From NCBI GenBank assembly GCA_948144175.1, contig CANXME010002654.1, forward strand, positions 1,798,001 to 1,862,000: a stretch of 64,000 bases of DNA, written 5' to 3'. The notes beneath the pieces were generated by a model, which was not told the origin of the DNA, did not search any database, and was given only the letters and a program-made list of their open reading frames with translations. The first letter of the stretch is position 1. The number at the start of each line of letters is the position of its first letter. A program made the translations under genes and the position numbers. Shown here in pieces: positions 32,173 to 43,249 of this stretch. This stretch comes from Closterium sp. NIES-65. Lineage: Eukaryota > Streptophyta > Zygnematophyceae > Desmidiales > Closteriaceae.

Positions 32173-33555
32173 TTAAGTCGAAGGTCGAATCAGCCTTTTC
32201 TCCAGGAGATACTCTATTTGTTTTTCCATATCGGCAAGCTCTGTCGGACTCAGCCGGTATGGTGCTCGAAATGTTGGCTTGGACCCCGGCTCTTCTACGA
32301 TCTCGTGTTGATGTGTCCGGTATGGCGGTAGTTGATCAGGTAAATCGTCGGGGAGAACGTCCTGGAACTCTTCAAGAATTTTCTTGACTGCTAGAGGAAG
32401 TTCCTGGGTTTGCTTCTCTCCGTTGTCTGCCTTGTTGACTATCGCCATGAATCCCGCCGTGGTCCGTTTGACGTCCTTTTCAAAGCGTGCGAGTGTCTCG
32501 ACTGGAATATTTCCCGTGTCGTCCCATTTGGGAAGGCTGATTTTCCTCCCGTTGTTGTTGATGTTGGCCGTGTGGTTAACCCAGTTGATCTCGGGGTTGA
32601 ACTTTTTAAGAAAGTCTCTCCTGAAGATTACGTCGAGTCCTTTGATATTTGTGACGGCGAGAGCAGGCTTCCATCGAAGGGGTCCAATCTGGAGTAGCAA
32701 CCGTGTTTTTCCGTAGATAGGTAGCTTACTGCCATCCACCATCGTTGCAGAGAAGCTTGAGGACTTGATGTCACCTCCGAGTCGATCGATTGCCTTTTTG
32801 TCATAGACGCTGTGCGTCGCCCCGCTGTCCACGAGTGCTTGGAGGCGCTGTCCGTTGCAGATCACCTTGAGCAGGAGTGGTGAGCGTTGCTCGGAGTACC
32901 CAAAAATAGTCTCATTAATAGGATCATAGGGTACATCCCAATATTCAGTACACACCGTGGTTCCACTGCTTTCTTCTGGACAACTAGCTGGCCTGGGCTG
33001 CGTGGAGAAAGGCTCTTCTCCAATGCCAGGAGTAGAGGTAGTAACCGTACAAGTTGACCTTGAGGGGGTGGATCCGGTCGACGCCTGCGATCCACTGGAT
33101 GCATCCTTGAGGGGTTTTCGGAGTTTCTGCAGCTTCTTTTGAACTCCCAGCTGCCTCTTCAGCTGCTTCAGCTCCATAGACTTCTTCCATGGGGAGTGGA
33201 GAGTCGTCTTGGGCTGGTTCCGGGAGAGGACGTTGACGCCGTGAAAAGGTCTACTCCTTTCCACACTCCTTAATTTTTTCCCCAGCTCCGTAGGCACCGG
33301 TACCACTTCTTTAATTGTCTGCTTCCTCTGGAGTTCTTCCCAGAATTTGTTTATGGCTCCGGACCCGCGAAAAACGCCAGTCTTCATTAAAGCATCTTTG
33401 AAAGATAACTTTAACGAATTCTGTTTTTTCCCGGGGTCGAATTGGAGAGTTCCCGTCTTGGTCGAGTCTGTTTTCGCGGAGGTTTTCTTTTCCTCGGCGA
33501 ATTCCTCTGACAAATTTCGGTCAAGGGGCTTGGGATTTCGCCCTTGATTCTCCAA
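32173..33555 (-). pseudogene. Element Y protease and RT N-terminus, RT core deleted
   Basis: This 460-residue frame has a basic Lys/Thr/Ser-rich N-terminal part, then the aspartic protease near residue 240 (ALVDSGATHSVYDKKA). The RT start follows, with EFQDVLPDDLP, FRAPYRLSP and LLEKRLIRPST. At 32173-32190 the sequence passes directly to DLRLKDQGKG of RNase H in another frame. The RT palm and thumb, including the YVDD or FVDD box, are absent. Several hundred bases must be missing compared with intact chromoviruses. Confidence 0.85.
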
Positions 33556-34610
33556 ATCTCGCGCCCAATGCTGTCCTTCAATTTCGATTCGGTCCAGATT
33601 GCGCTGACGCTTTCGGATCTGTTTTTCCTCGCCAGCACGATCCGCAATTACTGGCGAGATCCGTTTTTTGACTTTTTGTTTTTAGTTTCGCCACTCCCTC
33701 GAGCTCGGAATGCCGCACGTGCAGATTTCATGTGAAAACAGTCGACAATCCGATGTCCGTTTCCGCCGCAAAATTCGCAAAGTGTTTTGTTTTTTGCAGG
33801 TCGTGAACTCCCGTCGAATTTGTCGACTTCCATGGGGTCGGCGAACGTGGTTGAAGCCGAGCGATCCCCTTGTCGTGATCGGACGACGTGGGGTCGTCGT
33901 GTTCCGGAGTTGACCAAGTCAAAACGCTCCGCGGCGGATACGATTTCGCTGTAGCTGCTGCAATTCGCTGCTGCAATCTGGGGCCGAATGTCGGTTTTCA
34001 GCCCCGCGATGTAGGACTGAATTTTTTCGCCCTCGGTAATGTCGGGAATGCGATTATAAAATTCCTCCATCTGCTGCGTGTATTGCGCGACACTCCCGTA
34101 TTGCCTATGGTGATGTAATTTTTCGCGCGCAATATAAGTGGAATTAATCGGCTCAAAACGTTTGAGAAGGTCTGCCCGGAACTGCTGCCACGTGGCTTCG
34201 CCCTGGAAAATGCTACTGTTGCTTCCGAGCCACTCGAGAGCTGGACCGCGCATCAACGTTGTCGCGAGACGAATTTTCTCGCCGTCGTACTCCGTTGTCG
34301 TCCATCCAATCGCCGCGAAATAAATTTCCATCGTCGCGAGCCACCGCCTGACGTCGGATTTTCGATCGCTAGGGTCGAACGATTCCGGCGAGTGAAGTTT
34401 CGGAACCTCGAACTGACGCTGCGACTGCTGCGAAGTCGTCGAAGCAGGAATGTTCATGGTCGAGAGGAGCCGCGTAACGCGCTGCAGTTCGTTTCGCAGC
34501 TGCTCGTTCTCCAATCGCGACCGTTCAGTCGTCGCTCGCATCTCCGCTTCCATCTTGGCGATTTGCGCGAAGAGCTGCTGCGTAACGTCGTTGGTCGCCG
34601 GCGAACCCAT
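33411..34610 (-). pseudogene. Element Y gag (ATG disrupted by F insertion)
   Basis: The frame from ATG 34608-34610 to TAA 33648-33650 codes 320 residues. It begins with a coiled-coil-like segment (MEAEMRATTERSRLENEQL), has a retrotransposon gag domain (ATTLMRGPALEWL, WQQFRADLLKRF) and a CCHC knuckle CEFCGGNGHRIVDC near residue 280. After the TAA the frame stays open to 33411 and overlaps the protease frame, which is in another phase, so pol would need a frameshift or separate initiation. F is inserted so that its CCATC target duplication contains the start codon. Confidence 0.85.
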
Positions 34611-34611
34611 C

Positions 34612-34743
34612 TGTCAAACATTATATATGTTATGCTTGTGTAGGCTACAGTGGGTTAGCCTATAGGGGGTACACAATTCTAGGGTTTCCTACTTGTACTC
34701 ATTTCACTGCTAGTTCATTCATTCCTGTTCGCTTATTCTCACA
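34612..34743 (+). repeat. Element F 5' LTR (132 bp)
   Basis: TGTCAAACATTATATATG to GCTTATTCTCACA. It is close to the LTR of element G and carries the core GTAGGCTACAGTGGGTTA followed by CCTATAGGGGGTACAC. Confidence 0.95.
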
Positions 34744-34840
34744 TGGTATAGAGCGGGTCCTTCTACGGACCGTTTTTTTTTTGGGCCCACCGAAGCGCCC
34801 CCCGAGGCGCGATCTTTTTTTTAGCGACCCCTCGGGTCGC
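34744..34840 (+). promoter_or_regulatory. Element F PBS and three leader hairpins
   Basis: PBS TGGTATAGAGCGGG. Stem 1: GGTCC 34756-34760 with GGACC 34767-34771. GGGCCCACC at 34783-34791. Stem 2: GCGCC 34795-34799 with GGCGC 34806-34810. Stem 3: GCGACCC 34824-34830 with GGGTCGC 34834-34840. Order and spacing match element C, with paired changes in the stems. Confidence 0.7.
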
Positions 34841-35883
34841 CATTTCCCCTGCGGCCCCGCCGCCTTCACTGACGCGGCCCCGCCGCCCTCTCTGTCGCGG
34901 CCCCGCCGCCTGCTCTCACGCGGCCCCGCCCAGGCTCCTTCGCGGCCCCGCCGCCTGCTCTCGCGCGGCCCCGCCCCGGCTTCTACGCGGCCCCGCCCCG
35001 GCTTTCACGCGGCCCCGCCGACGGCTTTGTCGCGGCCCCGCCCAGGCCCTTACGCGGCTCCGCCGCCTGCTCTCACGCGGCCCCGCCCCGGCTCCTTCGC
35101 GGCCCCGCCGCCTGCTCTCGCGCGGCCCCGCCCCGGCTTCTACGCGGCCCCGCCCCGGCTTTCACGCGGCCCCGCCGACGGCTCTGTCGCGGCCCCGCCC
35201 AGGCCCTTACGCGGCCCCGCCGCCTGCCCCCGTCGCGGCCCGGTCACCTCCTGACGGCCCCGCCGTCCCTTCGTGACGGCCCCGCCGTCCCTTCCTGACG
35301 GCCCCGCCGTCCCCTCCTGACGGCTCCTGCCGTCCCCTTCTACCGGCCCCGCAACTGCACCTGCTGGCCCCGCCGCTGCACCTACCGGCCCCCCACCACC
35401 CACCCCCCCTTTTCCCGTCGCCTGTCGAGGCGACCTGAGAGGCCAACAGAGGGGTGGCAGGTGTGTGGCCTCCCCTGCTTCTCCTCCTCCTTCATCTCCC
35501 ACTGCAGCAGCCGAGCCGCTCACCTGCAGCAGCCGAGCCGCCCCACAGCCGAGCCGCCCTGCCGCCGAGCCGCCGGGTCGTTGAGCTGCTGAGCTGCAGT
35601 TGCTGCCGAGCCGCCCTGCCGCCGAGCCGCCGAGTCACCGAGCTACTGAGCTGCAGTTGCTGCTGAGCCGCCTTGCCGCCGAGCCGCCCGAGTCGCCCGA
35701 GCCGCCGAGCCGCCGAGCTGCCGAGCCGCTGAGTCGCCGAGCCTACTCTTCCCACCACTGGTGAGCTCTTGCCCTGCTAGCACGCTGCGCGTCGCCTGCT
35801 TGCCTGCCTGCCTGCCTTTTGGCTTGCCTGGCTGCCTGCCTCCCTGCTGCTAGTCCTGCTCCTGCTTCTACTTGCGGAGCCAA
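34841..35883 (+). repeat. GC-rich repetitive leader of element F
   Basis: GCGGCCCCGCC-type units fill 34850-35240, including a longer unit of about 157 bp present twice (about 34908-35064 and 35065-35221). GACGGCCCCGCCGTCC units follow, then GAGCCGCC-type units at 35510-35750. The gag capsid codons expected after this zone are absent. Confidence 0.75.
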
Positions 35884-38800
35884 ATGCAGCCCCAGCGACG
35901 CCGGCGTGAGTCCCTCACGCCGCAGCAGCTGCGTGAGTGGTACGCTGGTTGGGGCTGTAGGGGTGGCGACGCTACTCCTACTACCACTCCTGCTGCTTCT
36001 ACTCGTGGTGGCGGCCAGATGCAGCTCCCGCGACCCTCTCGCGTGTCTCTCACGCCTCGCCAGCTTCGTGAGTGGTACGCTCAGAGTGGAGGGTCTCTCA
36101 GTGCTGTTCGCTGCTCTTACGTGATTCGCACTGGTACTCGGACTGGTCAGCCTTGTGGGACACATAGTCATACACCGTCCCGCTGCTTCGCCCGTCTGAG
36201 CGACGCCTGGCGTACCGAGTTTGGCGACGAGGCTGAGCTTCCCGACTGGGTGGAGTTGCTTAGGCAGAGGGTAGATATATATGCTCTTGACTATGATGCT
36301 ATTCTCACTGCCATGTATGCATTGCCTACTAGTGCTGACCGTGCCGGTCACCTGTGCGTCCCGCCTGACCCAGGTATAGGACCTGCTGCTCTAGCTACTG
36401 GTGAAGCTGCTGCTCTGGGTGCTAGTGAGTCTCCTGCTCCAGGTACAGGTGCGGCTGCTGCTCTAGGTGCTAGTGAGTCTGCTTCCTCAGGTGCGGGTGA
36501 GGCTGCGCTCTCAGGTACCGCGTTGGCTTCGGCCTCCCTCACCTTTACACTTGACTCTGGGGCTTCTCGCTCCTTCTTTCGGGACCGCACCACACTCACG
36601 CCGCTTGGTCGGCCGGTTGCAGTCTCCCTGGCTGACCCCTCTGGGGGTCCTGTCCTCGCTCACTTCTCCACTGTCCTCCCGTGTCCGGCGGCTCCCTCGG
36701 GCACCCTGTCTGGCTTGTACCTCCCCTCGTTCTCGACGAACTTGGTGAGTGGTGCAGACCTACAGGATGCGGGGGTTCACCAGTTCACTCCTGCGAGTCA
36801 GCGGGTGACCCACTGCACGGACGCACGCACAGGCCGGCACCTGGCCACGTTCTCGCGTCGGCCGGGGTCGAGCCTCTACACCCTGACCACTGAGTCTCCT
36901 CCTGTCCCCGCGTCCGGTCAGGTAGCAGCGTCGAGTCAGGTGTTTGCTGCTGCGTCCAGGTCTGGTCCTGAGTCTGCCCCCTGTACTTGTCGCCTCCTGT
37001 CTCACGAGACTCTCCTGTGGCACCACCGTCTTGGCCACCCCTCCTTGCCCCGTCTTCGGAGCATGGCTTCCCGTGTCCTTGTCTCTGGTCTTCCCCAGTC
37101 TCTCCCTCCTCTCCCCTCCGGGCCACGACCTTCCTGTGTCCCCTGTGTCGAGGGTCGCCTCCGGGCTACTCCTCACTCCTCCCACTTCCCCCCGACAGAG
37201 GCTCCCCTGCAGACGCTTCACATGGATGTGTGGGGCCCAGCCCCCGTCCGTGGGCAGGATTACGAGCGCTACTTCCTGTTGGTGGTTGACGACTACTCGC
37301 GTTACACCACAGTCCTCCCCTTGCGCAGCAAGGGTGAGGTCACAGAGGTGCTGATCGACTGGATCCGCGAGGCTCGTCTCCAGCTCAGGAAGAGCTTCGG
37401 CTCGGACTTTCCTGTTCTGCGTCTGCACTCGGACAGAGGCGGAGAGTTCTCCTCTGGCCTTCTGCGTGCCTACTGTCGTGCGCGAGGCATCCGCCAGTCC
37501 TTCACGCTTCCGGACTCACCACAGCAAAATGGGATTGCTGAGCGCCGCATTGGCATGGTCATGGATGTCGCTCGTACGTCCATGATGCATGCGGCTGCCC
37601 CCCATTTTCTGTGGCCGTTTGCGGTGAGGTACGCGGCGCATCAGCTCAACCTTCACCCCCGGGTCTCTCGGCCTGCGATGTCCCCAGCCTTGCTGTGGAC
37701 AGGGAAGGTTGGCGATGCGTCGGCGTTCCGTGTCTGGGGATCTCGGGCGTTTGTCCGCGACTTGTCTGCGGACAAGCTGTCCCCTCGTGCTGCTCCCTGT
37801 GTCTTCCTTGGCTTCCCCACTGACGCCCCAGGGTGGCAGTTTTACCACCCCTCCTCTCGTCGTGTTCTGTCCTCCCAGGACGTCACGTTCGATGAGTCAG
37901 TCCCCTTCTACCGTCTCTTCCCCTACCGCACTCCTTCCCTCCCCCCTCCCCCGGACTTCCTTGTACCGGTTCCCCCCCCGGTAGACCCCCTCCCCCCTCA
38001 GGTTCCTGCCCCCTCAGGTGTGTCCCAGGTAGACGCCGTTGACCCGGTCGAGGTTACAGGTGACTCTGGTGCTGCTGCGGGTGCTGAGCCTGGGGGTGCT
38101 GACTCTGGGGGTGCTGTGCGCGGGGGTGCTAAGCCTGGGGGTGCTACTGCTGGGGGTACTGTGCCTGCGGGTGCTAGTGCGGAGAGTGCGGAGTCTGGAG
38201 CTGCTGAGCCTGGGGGTGCTGCGTCTGGAGCTGCTGAGCCTGGGGTTTCTCCTGCTGCTGCGTCTCGCCGGGAGCCCCTCTCTCCACAAGAGCTGCGCGA
38301 GTGGTTCGCTCGCCGCTGGAGGCGTGCTGCTGAGTCTGGAGGTGCTGCTTGAGCTGGAGCTGGAGCTTCTTCGACCGTCGAGGGTGCGGGTGCTGCCGGT
38401 CCCGGAGCTACTGGACCTGCGGGTCCTCCTGGAGCTGGAGCTGCTGAGGGCGTTGGTGCTGAGCCTACTGTTGTTGGTCCTGCCGCTGGAGGTGTGGGTG
38501 GCGCTGGTGCTGTCTCTGAGGGCGCTGGTGCTGTCCCTGCTGCGTCTGGAGCTGCTGAGCCTGGGGTTTCTCCTGCTGCTGCGTCTCGCCGGGAGCCCCT
38601 CTCTCCACAGGAGCTGCGCGAGTGGTACGCTCGCCGCTGGAGGCGTGCTGCTGAGTCTGGAGGTGCTGCTGGAGCTGGAGCTGGAGCTTCTTCGACCGTC
38701 GAGGGTGCGGGTGCTGCCGGTCCCGGAGCTGCTGGACCTGCGGGTCCTCCTGGAGCTTGAGGTGCTGAGGGCGTTGGTGCTGAGCCTACTGCTGTTGGTC

Positions 38801-41121
38801 CTGCCGCTGGAGGTGTGGGTGGCGCTGGTGCTGTCGTTGAGGGTGCTGGTGCAATCCCTGCTGAGTCTGGAGCTGCCGCGCGGCCTCGGCCGTACTTCGT
38901 TCCGCTCCTACAGCAGGTTCTTGGTCTTTCTCCTTCGGTAGAGTGTCCACAGCCTGTCCAGTCGCAGTCACTGTTGGAGCCTTCCTCTCCTCTGCCTGCT
39001 CCCTCTCCTTACACTGGTCCTACTGGAGGTCTTGCTGAGCGTCGTGAGCCTGCGTCTCGTCCCGCGTCGCCTGTTCGTGCTGCTCGCGCTAGTGGTCGCG
39101 GTTCGCGTCAGCGTCCTCCTCCTGTCCCTGGCACGCACCGTATGTCTCTGCGTCCGTCCACTGCTCCTCTACGTGCCCCTTTGCCTTCTCCTCCTGAGTC
39201 CTCTCTTCCTGCGCTTGCCGACCCTGAGTCGGACTCTCTTCGCGCTGCCAGTCCTACTGTCACGCGTCTGCTTGCTACTGTCGTCACTGACCCCTCTTTT
39301 GAGTCCACTGCTGCGTCTGCTCTAGTCGCTGAGCTCGTTGACTTTGCTGCTCGCTGTCGTCTCGACTACGCTGCTGGTCTTGTTGCTGAGTCTGCGTCTG
39401 TCTGTCCTCCGTCCGTCGGGGGTGAGTGTGCTCTTGGCACGGACGTCCTAGAGGACAGACAGGAGGAGTTACAGTGTCTAGCGGCTGCTTCACCTCATCT
39501 CGCGTCTGTACTGCTTGCCCCTGAGGGAGACCCGGATGCACTAGACATGCCGCGTTCTTATGCGGAGGCCGTAGAGGGTCCCTACTCCTCTCAGAAGCAG
39601 GCAGCTATGGATGCAGAGATGGCTTCCTGGAAGTCCACAAGCACCTACGTTGACGCAGTTCCCCCTCCTGGGGCGAACATCGTCAGTGGCATGTGGATCT
39701 TCCGGGTGAAGCGGCCGCCGGGCTCTCCACCTGTCTTCAAGGCACGGTACGTTGCTCGTGGCTTCAGTCAGCGGCAGGGAGTTGACTACTTTCAGACCTT
39801 CTCTCCCACCCCGAAGATGACCACTCTTCGGGTGCTGCTGCACATAGCCGCTCAGCGCGACTACGAGCTTCACTCTCTCGACTTCAGCACTGCGTTCCTG
39901 CAGGGTAGCCTGCACGAGGTGATCTGGCTGCGCCGTCCACCTGGCTTCACTGGGACTTTCCCCTCTGGCACCCAGTGGAGCCTCCGACGGCCAGTCTACG
40001 GTCTCCGCCAAGCACCGCGTGAGTGGCACGACACACTGAGGACCACGCTTGCGGCTCTTGGGTTTGCTCCTTCTACTGCTGACCCGTCGCTGTTTCTGCG
40101 CACCGACACTTCACTGCCGCCGTTCTACATCCTCGTGTACGTCGACGACTTGGTCTTTGCCACAGCGGACACTGCTGGACTCGCCTACGTGAAGTCCGAG
40201 CTGCTGAAGAGACACACGTGCACAGACCTGGGTGAACTGCGCAGCTACCTTGGCTTGCAGATCACTCGGGACAGAGCACGCCGCACCATTACCTTGACTC
40301 AGTCACACATGGTGCAGCAGGTCCTTCAGCGCTTCGGCTTCACGTACTCCTCGCCTCAGGCCACTCCTCTGCCTACTCGCCACTCACTCTCAGCTCTGCC
40401 TTCGGATGAGTGCGTAGAGTCGAGTGGTCCGTATGCAGAGCTTGTTGGCTGCCTCATGTACCTGATGACCTGCACACGACCTGACCTCGCATACCCTCTT
40501 AGCATTCTTGCACGCTTTGTTGCTCCTGGGAGACACCGACCAGAGCACATGGCTGCAGCGAAGAGGGTATTGCGCTACCTGTGCAGTACGTCGGGCATGG
40601 GGCTTGTGCTTGGAGGGCGGAGTCCAGTGGCCCTTACCGGCCACGCGGACGCTTCTTGGGCTGACGACCAGGCTACGCAGCGGTCGTCACAGGGTTACAC
40701 CTTCAGGCTTGGTTCCGGCTCTGTCTCGTGGCGGTCTACTCGCTCGTCTTCGGTTCTCGGCTCCAGTTGTGAGGCTGAGATCTACGCCGGGGCCATGGCT
40801 GCACAGGAGCTTCGCTGGCTCACCTACCTGCTGACTGACCTTGGAGAGCCGCCTCGTTCTCCTCCAGTGCTGTACGTAGACAACAAGGCCATGCTGGCCT
40901 TGTCTCGAGAGCAGCGCTTGGAGCACAGAACGAAGCACATTGCTCTCCGCTACTTCCTTGCTCGTGAGCTGCAGCAGCGTGGTCAGTTGCGACTTGCGTA
41001 CGTGGCCTTTGAGGCCAACACTGCTGATGTGTTCACCAAGGCACTCGCGCCTTGTGACCATCAGCGCTTTTGCACCCAGCTGGGTCTTGTGCCTGTCTTG
41101 CCTCACTTGCTCTCCTCTTGA
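35884..41121 (+). CDS. Element F polyprotein: Gag C-terminus, protease, integrase, RT, RNase H (two internal TGA codons)
   Basis: The start is taken as ATG 35884 ([20 protein letters not shown]). A second LTPRQLREWY follows about 45 residues later, then the Cys/His motif starting CSYVIRTG. Protease LDSGAS is near 36555, pre-integrase WHHRLGHPS near 37020, and integrase D, D, E near 37230, 37435 and 37545. The linker holds GAEPGG-type repeats and a 321-bp in-frame tandem duplication (first units at about 38231 and 38552). [10 protein letters not shown] is near 40140, RNase H GHADASW near 40650. One frame runs to TGA 41119-41121, interrupted by TGA at 38350-38352 and 38758-38760, both in the linker. 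Enzymatic domains are uninterrupted. Confidence 0.85.
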
Positions 41122-41303
41122 CTTCACTTGTACTGTGACATATATATATACCTGCTCTTGCTTGTCTAGTTTTATATATATGTCTGTACTCCTACATGTG
41201 AACTGGCCTCTGGCCCTGCTCTTGTGCTCGGACTGTGTGGTGACTTTGTGATCCACCCTGAGCTTGCTTTGCTTTGCTTGACTGGTCTTGTGACCCCTTG
41301 TTC

Positions 41304-41327
41304 TCCCCCACTTTGCCTATGGGGGTG
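41304..41327 (+). promoter_or_regulatory. Element F pre-LTR hairpin / polypurine tract
   Basis: CCCCCA and TGGGGG pair around CTTTGCCTA directly before the 3' LTR, as in C, D and J. Confidence 0.7.
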
Positions 41328-41459
41328 TGTCAAACATTATATATGTTATGCTTGTGTAGGCTACAGTGGGTTAGCCTATAGGGGGTACACAATTCTAGGG
41401 TTTCCTACTTGTACTCATTTCACTGCTAGTTCATTCATTCCTGTTCGCTTATTCTCACA
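41328..41459 (+). repeat. Element F 3' LTR (132 bp)
   Basis: Identical to the 5' LTR at 34612-34743. The CCATC target copy follows and leads into the Y leader. Confidence 0.95.
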
Positions 41460-41627
41460 CCATCCTTTTCAAAAACCACGCGAGGGGGTTAATTCGAAAA
41501 GCGCGGAACTGGTACTTACCAGAAATCGGCGACGAATTGGTCGCCCCCGGCGGTTTTTCGAGGCGATTTTTTCCGAGACCGCTGCTTAGCCGAGAGTTGT
41601 CGAGTGAGAACGGCTCTGATTACCAAG
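41460..41627 (-). promoter_or_regulatory. Element Y leader and primer-binding site
   Basis: Minus strand sequence between the Y 5' LTR and gag. TGGTAATCAGAGC (41613-41625) lies two bases from the LTR end. It equals the initiator-Met PBS TGGTATCAGAGC with one extra A. No gene is present. Confidence 0.7.
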
Positions 41628-41858
41628 TGGCACAGGATCGAATTCTCAATCAAAACTTGTCACTTATACTGAATACAAGGCCTATTTATACTCGGAAAGT
41701 ACAAGGATAAACGAGATAAAACGAACCTTCGGGAACACACCCTTCCCGATACTACAATCACAAGTGCGCATAAGCACGCAAGTCTATTGGCACTTGGGAT
41801 TACGCCCAGATTACACCGTATACACCACTGTCGGCGCTGTCGGTGCCGTATAATAGGT
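41628..41858 (-). repeat. Element Y 5' LTR, gag-side part
   Basis: Matches 29975-30205 of the 3' LTR. Continues after the N insertion at 43395. TAGGT (41854-41858) is the target copy of N. Confidence 0.9.
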
Positions 41859-41996
41859 TGACAAAAGTTAGAAGAAAGAAAGAGGAAAGAGGAATGAACT
41901 AGCAGAAATGGGGATACAAATAGCAAACCCTAGAAGGGTTGTACTCGCTATAGAGCACCCCACTACAGGCTAGAACATAAGAATAATATTCTGACA
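41859..41996 (-). repeat. Element N 3' LTR (138 bp)
   Basis: On the minus strand TGTCAGAATATTATTC to CTAACTTTTGTCA. Shares the CTCTATAGCGAGTACAACCC-type segment with solo LTR S1. Confidence 0.9.
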
Positions 41997-43231
41997 CACC
42001 CCCATAGCCAAAGTGGGGTGTAATCAGCATAGCAGGCAAAGTAGTACAAGCTCAGGGTGGATCACAATGTCACCACACATTCTGAGCACAAGTTCAAGAA
42101 GAGATAGTTTAGAGTTCACAATTATGAGCAGAGCTAGTGGTAGTCACAACGGGCAAGTGAGGAGGAGGAGAGAGAGTGAGGGGAGAGGAGATAGGAGGCG
42201 ACGGCTGAAGCTGCAGGCACACGGGCAACAGGAGGCACACTGGCACAGCGGCTACCGGACAGCGCCCGGACTACAGGAGTAACAGGCCCCGCGGCTCAAA
42301 TAGCGGCGGACGGGCAACGGACCCACGGGCGGCTGGCACAGCTGGCTACGACTGGGCTACCGGGACAGCGCCCCGGACTACAGGTGCTGTGAACGACAAA
42401 CTGACAACCTCCACTCAACCTCCCGCACACAGTCCCACCCCCCTGATGCACACCCACTGCTACACCGCTAGCTGCACTCCCACGCACCCCCCTTAAACCC
42501 TCAACCCGAGTCTCCCACACAACCACCCCCCTCAGCGACAGCTGCAGCAGTGGGAGACGAAGGAGGAGGAGGAGCAAAGGGAGGAAGGCACACCGAGCAC
42601 CCCCAGACCCGCCACCCCACAGCTCGCCCCTCAGGTCGCCTCGACGGACGACGGGAAATGGCAGGGGGAGGGGGGGGGGGGGGGGGGAGGCGGTGTGGTG
42701 AAAGGGGCCCACCACGGGCCTGGTTGGAGGGCGGGGCCGCGACAAGGGGCGGGGCCGCGACGAGGGGCGGGGCCACGAAGTAGGGCGGGGCCGCTTCGAG
42801 GGGCGGGGCCGCGACACAGGGCGGGGCCGCGACGTAGGGCAGGGCCGCGACGGTCGGGCGGGGCCGCGACGTAGGGCGGGGCCGTGACGGTCGGGGCGGG
42901 GCCGCGACGTAGGGCGGGGCCGCGACTGTAGGGCGGGGCCGCGACGGTCGGGGCGGGGCTGCGACGTAGGGCAGGGCCGCTTCGAGGGGCGGGGCCGCGA
43001 CGCAGGGCGGGGCCGCGACGGTAGGGCAGACGCCCGCCGCGCGCCTCGGGCCGCAGAGCGGGCAAAGAACCGCCGCGCGCCCCGGGGCGCACGGCGGGCA
43101 GAAAACCGCCGCGCGCCTCGGGGCGCACGGCGGGAAGGAAAACCGCCGCGCGCCTCGGGGCGCACGGCGGGAAGGAAAGGTAGCAGCGGAAGCGAGGTGG
43201 AAACCCACCCACAGGATCGATCCAAGGGGAT
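41997..43231 (-). repeat. Non-coding interior of element N
   Basis: From the 3' side: pre-LTR hairpin (CCCCA/TGGGG stem, about 41997-42019), family 3' noncoding sequence to about 42105, then sequence without similarity to the rest of the window. A GCGCCC-GGACTACAGG segment appears twice (about 42245-42280 and 42352-42383). A run of 17 G lies at 42671-42687. GGGGCGGGGCCGCGAC-type units fill 42730-43030, and about five 30-bp units with CGCGCCTCGGGGCGCACGG fill 43035-43180. Open frames here are Arg/Pro-rich and not conserved. Confidence 0.75.
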
Positions 43232-43249
43232 CGACCTGCTCTGATAGCA
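43214..43249 (-). promoter_or_regulatory. Element N PBS and post-PBS hairpin
   Basis: The minus strand reads TGCTATCAGAGCAGG after the LTR. TCGATCC (43217-43223) pairs with GGATCGA (43228-43234) around AAGG. GG 43214-43215 and CC 43235-43236 extend the stem past a bulged A. Confidence 0.75.

Larger units (their letters stand above)
34612..41459 (+). mobile_element. Element F: young copia-type element lacking capsid gag, inserted at Y gag start
   Basis: The two 132-bp LTRs are identical over their full length. CCATC flanks it (34607-34611 and 41460-41464). It has PBS, leader hairpins, GC-rich leader, a coding region for the end of Gag plus protease, integrase, RT and RNase H, and the pre-LTR hairpin. 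The capsid part of gag present in B, C, D, G, H and I is missing. Identical LTRs mean a recent insertion, so gag was probably supplied by another element. Confidence 0.95.

Noticed and set aside
33411..33647. Separate small gene after Y gag
   Set aside because: It is the in-frame continuation of gag after its TAA, overlaps the protease frame and has no start ATG of its own.
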